This document shows positions 34,140-42,860 of a stretch of DNA of 64,000 nt, piece by piece. The stretch is taken from positions 27,259 through 91,258 of the forward strand of contig JANQHT010000156.1 in the NCBI GenBank assembly GCA_028282545.1. The letters run 5' to 3'. Made by a program: the position numbers and the translations under genes. Origin of the DNA: Spirochaetales bacterium (GTDB taxonomy: Bacteria; Spirochaetota; Spirochaetia; DSM-27196; Alkalispirochaetaceae). Below the pieces are notes generated by a model that had not been told where the DNA came from, did no database searches, and was given only the letters and a program-made list of their open reading frames with translations. Numbering within the stretch: position 1 is the stretch's first letter; each line of letters begins with the position of its first letter.

Positions 34140-36422
34140 TCAGGCCACCGGCATCCTGGCGAACATCATCGCGTCCTCCCGGACTCCCGCCGGCGGCTCG
34201 GTCCCCTCGAAGGGCGCCAGCATCAGGGAGAACCGGGTGGTCCTCCCGTTGAAGGACGGCGCATAGGGCCGCAGATGATCCGAGAGACCCAGGGACAGCA
34301 TACGGCCAAGGCCGGATGCCGAGGTCTGATAGGACATCTGCCGGCCGTGATAGGAGCCGAAGGGATTCAGGCGCAGCTCCTGCCGGCCCCGGCGGTGGCG
34401 CAGCCTGATGGGACAGAAAGCGAAGGAATTGTCGAAGAGCTCCGACTGGGCCAGCAGCAGGCCGCGGCGGGGGCCGGCGAAGGCCACCCAGCCGTGGGTG
34501 ATGTGGTTGTTCAGCGAGTCGATGTCCCGGTTCTTCGAGAAACGGAAGTAGTCCAGTTCGTAGCTGCCGGTCTCTTCGAAGAAGTTGTGCTTCCACACCC
34601 GGGCGGCTTCTCCGGCCTCCAAGCTCAGCTCCGGCCGGAACTCCCAGGGCATCACCGCCTGCCAGCGTCCGTCCCAGGTGCGCTGCAGCATCCGGGAGAG
34701 CTTCCGGTCGAATGAGGCATGCCGGGTCTCCGGCCAGCGGGTTTCCACATCCACATGAATGTAGGGCAGGCCTTCGAAAATGCGATAGCTGTGGGTCCAC
34801 TGGATTTCCCGATCCTCCGGGAGCCGGGTGCGTCCCGACATACGGAGCACCGCCCCGCCGTGGATTTCCGCCGTTTCCTTCCCGATGACTTCCGGGCGGC
34901 GGAGCCGTCCGGCATACACGGCGGCGCTGCCGGGCACCGGGGAAGCGCACAGGGCTTCCCGTCCTCTCAGCAGTCCCACGCCGCCGGACGCCTCGAAGCG
35001 CACCGACACCATGCCGTTGCCGATTTCTTCGCCGGAGACGGATACCGGACCGGCGGCCGGGTCGTACGCGGCGCCCGGCACGATGGTTCCCTCATCGCCG
35101 GCATCCCGGCGGATCCAGGCGCCGGATCCGGCTGAAGTGATTCCCGTCGCGGCCTTCGATCCGGTACCGGCCTTCCGCCGGGCATGTTCCAGCATGTCCC
35201 GGGAGGCCTGCAGGGCCCGGTCGCACCAGTCCTCGGCGGTTTTCATCCGGGGGGCGTTCATCACCGGGGAGGTGAGGCCGAAGTGGGTAGTACTCATCGA
35301 AAGGGTGCGCAGCCGAAGGGCCTCCTCCCGGAGGCGGGCGAATCCGGAATCGGCGTCCGGGGCGTCGGTCTCGCCCGTCGATCCCATCGTCGCCACCGCA
35401 GCGTCGGCGGTCCGCCGGGCCTCCTGGATCTTCTTCCAGAGCATGGTGTTGGCCCATTTCTCCGCCCAGGATGCGTAGCCGTCCCAGGCGCCGTCGGCGG
35501 TGTCCTGGTCCAGAAATACCTCGCCCACCGGCTCATGGGACTCCAGGTATTCCCCGGCGGTGGTGTACCGTAGCCAGTCCAGGCCGTCCAGGCTCCGGAT
35601 CATCCGGTAGAGGCCGTCGAAGGAGGGGAAGATCCGGGAGAGGACCGGAATGTCCATCCCGCTCCAGAAGTCATCGTCGGCGTCCATGTCGATGTAGAGC
35701 AGCAGGTCCTGCGGAGCGACCATCCGGAGCTGCCGGCGGCGGAGGCTCTTCAGCCAGCGGCGCAGGGAGAGCCAGTGATCGGCCACATCGCCGTTGTTGT
35801 AGGCGGGTACCAGGATCATCTCTCCCGGCTGGCTCCGGCTCTTCAGGACGGTGGGATTGTAGCGCTGTTCCAGCGGCAGTTCGGCCATGAAGTTCGAGAA
35901 GCCGTTGAAGGGGTGGGCGCTGTAGTAGATGCTGACGGCATCCATGCCATGCTCGGGATACCGGCTGAGGTGGGACGGGGTGTACATGCACTCCTGGGGG
36001 CGAACGACGCCTTCGGTGTTCTCGAAGAGATCCTCGATGCCCGAACCCATCGGATTGCGCATGGTGGAGGAGGCGATGTAACGGAATTCTTCTTCGGTGG
36101 CGGCGGAGACGATCCCGTTGTTGTAGCTCATGGGCGCCGCGACATCCATTCTGTCGGCGCAGCGCTTCTGAATCCGTTCCAGGATGTCCGGGCTGTGGGC
36201 CGGGATGAACTTTTCCCAGGAGTAGTAATTCTCCACGTCCCAGGTACCCTTCACCGGGATACCCTCGGCGTTCAGTCTGTCCAGATCGTCCAGGATGGAC
36301 CGTATGATGCGGATATCCTTGCCGAAACCCAGTTCATCCGGCGTGTCCGCCCGGTAGGAATGGTAGAAGTTGCCGTGGAAGCGCAGCGCCAGGCTGATGG
36401 TGGGATCGGTCGATCGGCTCAT
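34140..36422 (-). CDS. Large glycoside-hydrolase-like protein (GH38/GH57-type)
   Basis: This 760-aa protein starts at ATG 36422, overlapping the symporter stop (ATGA). The N-terminal half resembles a GH38/GH57-type barrel: LRFHGNFYHSYRADTPDELGFG, TWDVENYYSWEKFIP, then VVRPQECMYTPSHL with a candidate acidic catalytic residue. The C-terminal half is beta-rich like a glycosidase sandwich domain, including ITHGWVAFAGPRRGLLLAQ. I cannot place it firmly in a named family. It is coupled to a GPH-type sugar symporter, so its substrate is probably an imported glycoside. It has no signal peptide. Confidence 0.6.
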   Translation of the reverse strand: MSRSTDPTISLALRFHGNFYHSYRADTPDELGFGKDIRIIRSILDDLDRLNAEGIPVKGTWDVENYYSWEKFIPAHSPDILERIQKRCADRMDVAAPMSYNNGIVSAATEEEFRYIASSTMRNPMGSGIEDLFENTEGVVRPQECMYTPSHLSRYPEHGMDAVSIYYSAHPFNGFSNFMAELPLEQRYNPTVLKSRSQPGEMILVPAYNNGDVADHWLSLRRWLKSLRRRQLRMVAPQDLLLYIDMDADDDFWSGMDIPVLSRIFPSFDGLYRMIRSLDGLDWLRYTTAGEYLESHEPVGEVFLDQDTADGAWDGYASWAEKWANTMLWKKIQEARRTADAAVATMGSTGETDAPDADSGFARLREEALRLRTLSMSTTHFGLTSPVMNAPRMKTAEDWCDRALQASRDMLEHARRKAGTGSKAATGITSAGSGAWIRRDAGDEGTIVPGAAYDPAAGPVSVSGEEIGNGMVSVRFEASGGVGLLRGREALCASPVPGSAAVYAGRLRRPEVIGKETAEIHGGAVLRMSGRTRLPEDREIQWTHSYRIFEGLPYIHVDVETRWPETRHASFDRKLSRMLQRTWDGRWQAVMPWEFRPELSLEAGEAARVWKHNFFEETGSYELDYFRFSKNRDIDSLNNHITHGWVAFAGPRRGLLLAQSELFDNSFAFCPIRLRHRRGRQELRLNPFGSYHGRQMSYQTSASGLGRMLSLGLSDHLRPYAPSFNGRTTRFSLMLAPFEGTEPPAGVREDAMMFARMPVA

Positions 36423-37864
36423 GATTCTCCTCCGAATGCCGCTTTCAGTTCCCGTTCGGTCCGGCGGTCTTCTTCCGTCAGATCTCCGGCATGCCGTTTC
36501 TCCAGCAGTTCCTTCAGGGACGCATGGCGTTCCCGGGTGACGGGATAGATCCGGCAGGCGGCGGAAGCGGCCAGGATGAACACCACCGGGATGCCGATGA
36601 ACATCCCCAGCAGAGCGGCCTGGAAAACCGGGGTCTGGGCCTGCTGCACCCCGTCCACCGGCGGCCGGTAACCGGCCCACTGGATGCCGTTGCCCACGAA
36701 AAACATCACCAGGGCGCCGCCGGTCTTCCGCAGCAGGGCGAAGATGCCGGAGAAGAGACCTTCCCGGCGGGTGCCGCTGAAGAGTTCGTCCACATCCGGG
36801 ATGTCGGCGAACATGGCGAACACCATGTTCTGGATTCCTCCGGCACCGGCGCCGAAGAGGGCGGCGAATACGTACACCAGGAGAACCGGGGTCTCGGCGC
36901 CCAGGAGCGGCACCATGGCGAATCCGAGGATCCAGAGGACGGCGGACACCAGATAGGTGCTCCGCTTGCCGATCCGTCCCGCCAGGAAATCGGAGACGGG
37001 AATGAAAATGAGCATGAACAGGAAAATGGGGACCAGGAGGGTCATCATCGACGAGATGCCCAGCCTGTAGAGGAGGAAGTACACCGCCAGGGCCATCACA
37101 GCGTCCTGGGCCAGGAAGCCGAAGAGGTACATGGCCACCACATTCCGGAAGGGCTTCACCTGCATCGGTTCCCGGAAGTAGCGGGTGAAGAAGGTCTTCA
37201 GGCTGCCGATTTCCCGCTTGGGGAGTTTCATCGCCTCGGGATCCTCCCGGCAGAACAGGAAGGTGGCGATGTAGGGCAGGGCGAAGAAGGCGCCGAAACA
37301 GACGGCCATGATGAAGAATCCCCGGGCCGGATCGGTGGGGTGAAGGGTGTCCACGAAGAAATCCTTGCCCATGGTTCCCGCCAGGATGCCGGCGACATTG
37401 GAGAAAATCATCCGGAAGGTGGCCAGCCGGGTGCGCTGGTCGTAGTCGGAGGTGAGATCCGGCGCCAGGGCGTTGTAGGGCACCCAGACCATGGTGAAGA
37501 CCGTGGAGAAGAAGAGGTAGGACGCCAGGATGAACACGAAGCGCGCGTCTTCTCCCTGGATATCCACCGGCGTCCACATCAGGACGAAGGACACGAAGAT
37601 GAGGACGATGCCCGCCAGGAAGTAGGGCCGCCGCCGGCCGAGCTTCGTCCGGGTGTTGTCGGTGATGATGCCCATGAAGGGATCGCTGACGGCATCCCAG
37701 ATCTTGCTGACCAGGAAGGCCGTCCCGGCGATGGCCGGGGAGAGGCCCATCACATCGGTCAGGAAGTACAGGTAGTACATCGAGATCAGGGTCGTCGCCC
37801 CGCCGCCGTAGATATCTCCGGCGCCGTAGGAGAGTTTCACCCGCAGGGGAAGTTTACCGGTCAT
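36419..37864 (-). CDS. GPH-family sugar:cation symporter (MelB-like)
   Basis: Started at ATG 37864 it is 481 aa with about 12 membrane helices. KLSYGAGDIYGGGATTLISMYYLYFLTDVMGLSP and KIWDAVSDPFMGIITDNTRTKLGRRRPYFL are classic glycoside-pentoside-hexuronide symporter motifs, including the helix II/IV cation-site acidic residues. It imports a glycoside with Na+ or H+ for the coupled hydrolase. A longer N-terminal extension to 37954 is not needed. No convincing promoter operator is seen upstream. Confidence 0.9.
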   Translation of the reverse strand: MTGKLPLRVKLSYGAGDIYGGGATTLISMYYLYFLTDVMGLSPAIAGTAFLVSKIWDAVSDPFMGIITDNTRTKLGRRRPYFLAGIVLIFVSFVLMWTPVDIQGEDARFVFILASYLFFSTVFTMVWVPYNALAPDLTSDYDQRTRLATFRMIFSNVAGILAGTMGKDFFVDTLHPTDPARGFFIMAVCFGAFFALPYIATFLFCREDPEAMKLPKREIGSLKTFFTRYFREPMQVKPFRNVVAMYLFGFLAQDAVMALAVYFLLYRLGISSMMTLLVPIFLFMLIFIPVSDFLAGRIGKRSTYLVSAVLWILGFAMVPLLGAETPVLLVYVFAALFGAGAGGIQNMVFAMFADIPDVDELFSGTRREGLFSGIFALLRKTGGALVMFFVGNGIQWAGYRPPVDGVQQAQTPVFQAALLGMFIGIPVVFILAASAACRIYPVTRERHASLKELLEKRHAGDLTEEDRRTERELKAAFGGES

Positions 37865-38024
37865 AGGAATCCTAATAGTAATGTAGGAAGAGTGATCTCT
37901 GAGTGCAACCGCAAAACCGCCGATCAGGGGCAAGATTTCGCGAAAGCGCGGCAACGATCGCGCTTTGCGTTCATATCGCCCTGCGGCAGAAGGCTGCTGT
38001 AGGGGGCCGACTCGTCTGTGGTTT

Positions 38025-38451
38025 CACTTGAGCAATACACACTGGGCACTGATTCTTCCGGCGTTGACCAATCCCTTCGGCGTCTTTCTCATGCGCCGGC
38101 ACTTCGTCTCTTTACCGTTGGAGTTAGAGGACGCGGGACGGGTGGACGGCGTCACTATCCCGCAGTTCTTTTACCATGTTGCGTTTCCCCTGGCGAAACC
38201 GATGATCGTAACGCTCGCTGTACTCGGGTTTATCGCCTCTTGGGGGAGTCTGCTACCACCGCTGGTATTCATCAATGATCTCATCAAAGCTACGGTTCCA
38301 CTCGGACTCTACCAGTTCGGGAGCACCTACGCGACCAACTGGCCGGTTCTGATGGCGGCGACGACGGTTTCCCTCGTTCCCTCTTTGATTTTGTATCTGT
38401 GCCCAGAAATACATCATCTCTGCTTATTCGATGGCCGGAATAACCAAATAG
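38025..38451 (+). pseudogene. 5'-truncated, frameshifted ABC sugar permease (MalG-type)
   Basis: The fragment carries HWALILPALTNPFGVFLMRR and the EAA loop LELEDAGRVDG with the following membrane helices to LVPSLILYL. Then one base is missing; the next frame gives QKYIISAYSMAGITK and a stop at 38449-38451, a normal permease end. The first half of the gene is absent. Confidence 0.8.
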
Positions 38452-38471
38452 CGCAACCGGGAGTGTTTAGC

Positions 38472-38537
38472 ATGGCGATAATACTGATTGATACGGATAT
38501 CGGAACCGATATCGACGTTATGTTGCTCGATTACGTC
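38472..38537 (+). pseudogene. N-terminal fragment of a nucleoside hydrolase
   Basis: ATG 38472 begins MAIILIDTDIGTDIDVMLL, the start and calcium-binding DTDxGxDxD motif of inosine-uridine nucleoside hydrolases. The similarity ends after about 20 residues where the antisense toxin remnant begins. Confidence 0.6.
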
Positions 38538-38546
38538 GGCCGCCGA

Positions 38547-38821
38547 CTACTCATAATGGGTCCACATTCGCAGAACCTTCACGACACGCGCTTGTTCAAT
38601 AACCTGATACACACAAACGGTGTTGGATATTGATGCGGCGGGAAAAGGCGCCGGTTAGATTGCCAACGAGTTTCTCGTACCGCGGGGAAGTTCGATATGG
38701 ATCCTCTGACAGGATTTGGAGAAGCGCTTCGGCTTTGCATTTTAGCCCAGCCTCTTTTTATTCGTTTGGCGTCCTTGTGTGTCTGTTTCGTAAAACACGG
38801 TATCGACGGCTCACCAATCAA
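38547..38821 (-). pseudogene. YoeB/Txe-type RelE toxin with two frameshifts
   Basis: Reading from TTG 38821, PCFTKQTHKDAKRIKR is followed, after a frame change, by EAGLKCKAEALLQILSEDP and YEKLVGNLTGAFSRRINIQHR, and after a second change by VYQVIEQARVVKVLRMWTHYE and a TAG at 38547-38549. This is a complete Txe/YoeB toxin interrupted by two single-step frameshifts. The start overlaps the antitoxin stop, as in intact pairs. Confidence 0.85.
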
Positions 38822-39032
38822 GTTCCGATTGGAGATTGTCCAACGACTCTTTCAACCCCTCTTGGATGGATTCCACCATCCCGGGAATCGCGTTCAAATA
38901 CATCGTTTCCTGAATGGCCCGCCAGTCCTCGCCGGACAGCAACACTGCATCCCCGGATCGTCCGGTTATCACGATGGGCTCGTGGTTGTCGTTCACGTCC
39001 TGGATGAGCCGGCAGAATAAAGCCGAGGCCAC
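38811..39032 (-). pseudogene. YefM-type antitoxin, N-terminally altered
   Basis: The 73-aa frame matches YefM/Phd antitoxins of the Txe type (RLIQDVNDNHEPIVITGRSGDAVLLSGEDWRAIQETMYLNAIPGM). The usual first 10 or so residues are replaced by a GTG-started MASALFC, with stops just upstream, so the DNA-binding edge is damaged. It may still be made, which would be harmless since its toxin is broken. Confidence 0.7.
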
Positions 39033-39181
39033 CGTTCATGCCTACTACACGGCGCTGCGCTTGTTCCTACACAAGCTGAATCCGGAGTGCTTCCAGGACA
39101 GGAGGTTCCGGGTACAATCCTCGTGCAGCAGCTTGCGCACCGCCAAAAACGTGATCACGCGACACCGGAATAAAAAAACGC

Positions 39182-39196
39182 ATATACTTGATATAG
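39182..39196 (+). promoter_or_regulatory. Operator-like dyad before the regulator gene
   Basis: ATATACTTGATATAG lies 3 bases before the GTG of the regulator. A near-identical dyad, ATATCTTGATAT, stands before the transporter promoter at 40338, indicating one regulator recognising both. Confidence 0.55.
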
Positions 39197-39198
39197 TC

Positions 39199-40326
39199 GT
39201 GGCACAATCAAGTCAACACCTACCGCTCTACCGACAGATATTCGATACGCTCTCCGAACAGATCCGCGCCGGGCAATTGCCGCCGGGCGAACGCGTTCCG
39301 TCGGAGAAGGAGATAGCCCGACAGTTCGGCGTGAGTCGCATTACCAGCAAGCGCGCCCTCGAGATGCTCGCCGCCGAGGGACGTATCACCCGCGTTCCCG
39401 GCAAGGGGTCGTTCGTCGCGGAGCCCATTGCGGCCTCCTCCGATCCTACCGGCGCCGCGGGCTCACTCATCGCCCTGATCGTGGAAGACTTTGCCGATTC
39501 CTTCGGCACCACATTGATCCACGGTGTCGAGGAGTATTGCCGGCAACACGGATTCCGTCTCGTTCTGTACCGTTCGCGCTGGGACGCCGGGCGCGAGGAG
39601 GAGGCGATTCGCGACGCCCTGGCGCTGGGCGTGGCGGGGCTGCTGATCATGCCGGTTCACGGCGAGTACTACAGTAGTGTGTACCTCAGGCTCGTGCTCG
39701 ATCGCTTTCCGATCGTGTTCGTCGATCGCCATCTGAAGGGACTCGAGGCGTCGTTTGTGGGAACGGACAACGTGGACGCCGCACGGCGCGCCACGGATCA
39801 CCTCTTCGATCTCGGCCATCGCACCGTGGCGTGGATCTCTCCGACGGAGGAGTCCGCCTCGACGATCAGAGATCGTGAACTGGGAGTGGTACAGGCGCAC
39901 GCAGACCGCGGTATTCCGGTCGACCGTACCGCGTGGATCACCGATCTCGAGAGTACCTACGCGATGTCCGCCGATCGGGACGTCTTCGCGGCTGAGAAGG
40001 AACGTATTCGACGTCACCTCGTCGACCGTCCGGAGATCACGGCGGTGTTTGCCGAGGAATGCACGTTGGCCGCAATCGTCAACGATGCGGCGATCGCCGC
40101 GGGGCGACGCATTCCCCAGGACCTGTCGATCGTTACGATAGATGCGTGTTGCGAGTACTCGGGCCACTCCCCGTTCACGTATGTACGGCAGAAGGAGTTC
40201 GAGATGGGAACCAAAGCCGCAAGCATTCTGCATCGACTCATTCAGCACCGCTCGGACCCGGAACACGTACTCCTCGTCGCCGAGCTTATCGAGGGACCTT
40301 CCACCGCGCCGCTCCAATCGATCTGA
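39199..40326 (+). CDS. GntR-type regulator with LacI-like sugar-binding domain
   Basis: Taken from GTG 39199 it is 375 aa; the frame is open far upstream but without homology. The winged helix is at about 10-75 (LYRQIFDTLSEQIRAGQLPPGERVPSEKEIARQFGVSRITSKRALEML, then GKGSFV). From about 90 on it is a periplasmic-binding-protein fold of the LacI family (FPIVFVDRHLKGLEASFVGTDNVDAARRATDHLFDLGHR). This is the AraR-type architecture. It should repress the adjacent mannoside operon and itself until a sugar binds. Confidence 0.88.
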   Translation: MAQSSQHLPLYRQIFDTLSEQIRAGQLPPGERVPSEKEIARQFGVSRITSKRALEMLAAEGRITRVPGKGSFVAEPIAASSDPTGAAGSLIALIVEDFADSFGTTLIHGVEEYCRQHGFRLVLYRSRWDAGREEEAIRDALALGVAGLLIMPVHGEYYSSVYLRLVLDRFPIVFVDRHLKGLEASFVGTDNVDAARRATDHLFDLGHRTVAWISPTEESASTIRDRELGVVQAHADRGIPVDRTAWITDLESTYAMSADRDVFAAEKERIRRHLVDRPEITAVFAEECTLAAIVNDAAIAAGRRIPQDLSIVTIDACCEYSGHSPFTYVRQKEFEMGTKAASILHRLIQHRSDPEHVLLVAELIEGPSTAPLQSI

Positions 40327-40337
40327 CATATTCGCAC

Positions 40338-40362
40338 ATATCTTGATATATTTTTGTTGACA
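40338..40362 (+). promoter_or_regulatory. Operator dyad and -35 box of the ABC/GH38 operon
   Basis: ATATC-TT-GATAT (40338-40349) is a perfect dyad. TTGACA (40357-40362) follows at 8 bases, with a plausible -10 (TAACCT) 17 bases later. Similar to the site at 39182. Confidence 0.55.
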
Positions 40363-40525
40363 AAAAGGATAGGTGATAATAACCTGAAATGGCAACGTTG
40401 CATGATGTCGTATAGTCGCAACGACAGTCCCAGCCGGCATTGCTGCTACCCGACCATCGTTCGTAATTCATTCGCGGTGTTCGGCGGGGGCTCAGTCGTA
40501 GCCATGTCTCATAAGGAGGTATGAA

Positions 40526-41857
40526 ATGAAACGTGTTGTGTCTGTCGGTTTTGTGTTGATGGTGGCGTTTACGCCCGTTTTCGCGGGAGGTCAGGGAGAA
40601 GCGGGAGCGGATGACGGTCCATTGGAACTTACCTTCTGGACGTCTCATACGCCACCCGATTCGATCACGTTGGCCGCAATGGTGGACGCATACAATGCAT
40701 CTCAACAAGCGGTGCGTGTCGAGATGGTGCAGGTTCCCGGTTCCGAGACGGACGTGGCGCAGTTGATGACTGCAGTCCGCGGCGGGACGGGACCGGATAT
40801 CTATATGTTGGATCGCTTTACCGTCGCGCAGCGCGCCGCGGCCGGGGTACTGGAGGACCTCACGGAGGTGATGGAGGCGGTAGACCCCGCGCTGCCCGAC
40901 GCGTACATCCCCTACGCGTGGCAGGAGACGCAGTTTCAAGGACGGACCTACGCCTTACCGTTCGACACCGACGCGCGCGTCCTCTATTACAACCGCCGGA
41001 TGATCGCCGAGGCAGGCATCGATCCGGCGATCCTCGATTCGGCCAACGGTCCGATCACCCTTGAACAAGCTCGCGAGATCGCCCGGGCGATCGATCAAAC
41101 CGACGCCGACGGCAACTACACGCAGGTCGGCTTCATTCCGTACGATATCCAGTTCTCGCAAGGGTGGCACTACACGTGGGGGTTCAATTTCGGCGGCCGC
41201 TTCGCCGATTTGGACGCCGGGCGCGTCACGCCGACCGATCCGGGTGTCGTCGCAGGGTTTGAGTTCGTAAGGGACTGGGCGGCGGATATGGATCCACAAC
41301 GGGTCCAGACGTTTATCAGCACCTACGCGCCCCCCAACACACCGACGCAACAGAACGCGTTTCTGACCGAGCGAGTGGCGATGAAGGTGAGCGGTGACTG
41401 GGTATTAAAATGGTTGGAGCAGTTCACGCCGGATCTCGACTACGGCGTTACCTACATCCCCGTTCCGACTTCCGGCGCGCAACCTTCCACGTGGGCCGGC
41501 GGCTGGGCGTTGGTCGTTCCGACCGGTTCGGATCACGTGGAAGAAGCGTTCGACTTCATGCGATGGTTCGCCGGTGAACCGGGCCAGCGCATGTACACCG
41601 AGGGAACGGCGCACCTGCCGACCTACGCGCAACTCATGAACGACGATGCGTTGTTTGACGGCGATCATGAGTTTTTCCGCGCCAGTCTCGCCTTTGCCAG
41701 CAGTCGACCGCCGCTTCCGGTAGGGGCGCTCTACTGGGATGCGCTGACCCGCGCCTTCAGCTCGGTGACGCTGCAACAGGAAGACCCGGCTACGGTGCTG
41801 CAGCAGGTGTACGACGAGGTGCAACCGCAATTGGATCAGTTCCTGCCGCTGCAGTGA
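40526..41857 (+). CDS. ABC transporter sugar-binding protein
   Basis: This 443-aa family 1 solute-binding protein starts at ATG 40526 after AAGGAGGT. The signal peptide runs to about residue 20 and ends FAGGQGEAG, a spirochaete-like export end. LTFWTSHTPPDS, LPFDTDARVLYYNRRMIAEAGI and the Trp-rich C-terminal ligand region (STWAGGWALVVPTGS) are typical. It heads the operon and delivers the sugar to the two permeases. Confidence 0.92.
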   Translation: MKRVVSVGFVLMVAFTPVFAGGQGEAGADDGPLELTFWTSHTPPDSITLAAMVDAYNASQQAVRVEMVQVPGSETDVAQLMTAVRGGTGPDIYMLDRFTVAQRAAAGVLEDLTEVMEAVDPALPDAYIPYAWQETQFQGRTYALPFDTDARVLYYNRRMIAEAGIDPAILDSANGPITLEQAREIARAIDQTDADGNYTQVGFIPYDIQFSQGWHYTWGFNFGGRFADLDAGRVTPTDPGVVAGFEFVRDWAADMDPQRVQTFISTYAPPNTPTQQNAFLTERVAMKVSGDWVLKWLEQFTPDLDYGVTYIPVPTSGAQPSTWAGGWALVVPTGSDHVEEAFDFMRWFAGEPGQRMYTEGTAHLPTYAQLMNDDALFDGDHEFFRASLAFASSRPPLPVGALYWDALTRAFSSVTLQQEDPATVLQQVYDEVQPQLDQFLPLQ

Positions 41858-41887
41858 CCGGTCGCTTCGAAGACTCAATTATCCATC

Positions 41888-41913
41888 CCCGCGCCGTCGG
41901 CGAACGGCGCGGG
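41888..41913 (+). promoter_or_regulatory. Intergenic RNA hairpin between binding-protein and permease genes
   Basis: CCCGCGCCGT pairs perfectly with ACGGCGCGGG around a 6-base loop, followed by a weak T-rich stretch. It probably stabilises the binding-protein mRNA and lowers read-through into the permease genes. Confidence 0.65.
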
Positions 41914-41948
41914 TTTCCTTACGTTTTCTCCGAAGGGCGGGTGCCGTA

Positions 41949-42848
41949 ATGGGCATCATCCGGGGCCGAAACTTGAGAAACGGCCTCCTGTTCGTAAGCC
42001 CGTGGATCTTCGGATTCATCGCCTTTCAGGTGTATCCGATTTTCTACTCTCTCCGGCTCAGTTTCACGCGATACTCCGGTTTCGGCCCGCCGACGCCGAT
42101 CGGACTCGACAACTTTCGTCGGTTGTTCAGCGATCCGCTGCTCTGGAAGGCGGCGTACAACACCCTATACTACACCGCATTGGCCGTGCCCATCGGCGTC
42201 GTCGTCGCGATCGTACTCGCGCTGGCCATGAACCAGAAGGTACGCGAGGTTGCGGTCTATCGGGCGCTGCTCTACGTGCCCTCGATCCTTCCGATCTTTG
42301 CGCTTTCCTTCGTATGGGTAGTCTTCTCCAACCCGCGTTACGGTCTGCTCAACCATCTTTCGCGCCTCGTCGGGCTTCCGGTGATCGACTGGATCGGCGA
42401 TCCGAGGTGGAGCAAACTGTCGCTGGTACTTCTGGCGCAGCTCGGTGCCGGGGGGCCGGCATTGATCTTCCTCGCGGGGCTGCGCGCGATTCCGACGGAA
42501 CTATTCGAGTCGGCCGAGATCGATGGGGCCGGACCGATTCGTCGCTTCTTTCGGATCACGCTGCCGCTGATCACCCCGGTGATTCTGTACGATATCATCC
42601 TGGGACTCAGCTTAGGACTCCAGGTATTTACGCAGGCCTACGTTATCGCCAGTACCGGGCCCAACACCATGGTCGGACCGGACAATTCATTGATGTTTTA
42701 CGTCCTCTACGTGTACCGCAACGCGTTCCAGTTCTCGCAGATGGGATATGCATCCGCGCTCGTGTGGGTGTTATTCATGGTGAGTCTGGCGTTGGCCCTC
42801 ATCGTCTTTCGGTGGGCCAAAAGCTGGGTGCACTACGAGATCGAATAG
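41949..42848 (+). CDS. ABC sugar permease (MalF/UgpA type)
   Basis: This 299-aa membrane protein has six helices and the EAA loop IPTELFESAEIDGAGPIRRFFRITLPLITP that contacts the ATPase. Start ATG 41949 lies after GGGCGGGT. It is the first of the two permeases of the mannoside operon. No ATPase gene is present, so a shared MsmK/UgpC-type ATPase elsewhere is likely. Confidence 0.9.
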   Translation: MGIIRGRNLRNGLLFVSPWIFGFIAFQVYPIFYSLRLSFTRYSGFGPPTPIGLDNFRRLFSDPLLWKAAYNTLYYTALAVPIGVVVAIVLALAMNQKVREVAVYRALLYVPSILPIFALSFVWVVFSNPRYGLLNHLSRLVGLPVIDWIGDPRWSKLSLVLLAQLGAGGPALIFLAGLRAIPTELFESAEIDGAGPIRRFFRITLPLITPVILYDIILGLSLGLQVFTQAYVIASTGPNTMVGPDNSLMFYVLYVYRNAFQFSQMGYASALVWVLFMVSLALALIVFRWAKSWVHYEIE

Positions 42849-42860
42849 GGAAGTCGAACG

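Noticed and set aside
36491..38002. Long open frame of 503 codons on the plus strand
   Set aside because: It is the antisense of the symporter gene; the His- and Gly-rich composition is typical of a shadow frame.
39020..39170. Integrase N-terminal fragment on the plus strand
   Set aside because: A stretch reading ATVHAYYTALRLFLHKL is suggestive of a tyrosine recombinase start, but it is too short and unsupported to annotate.
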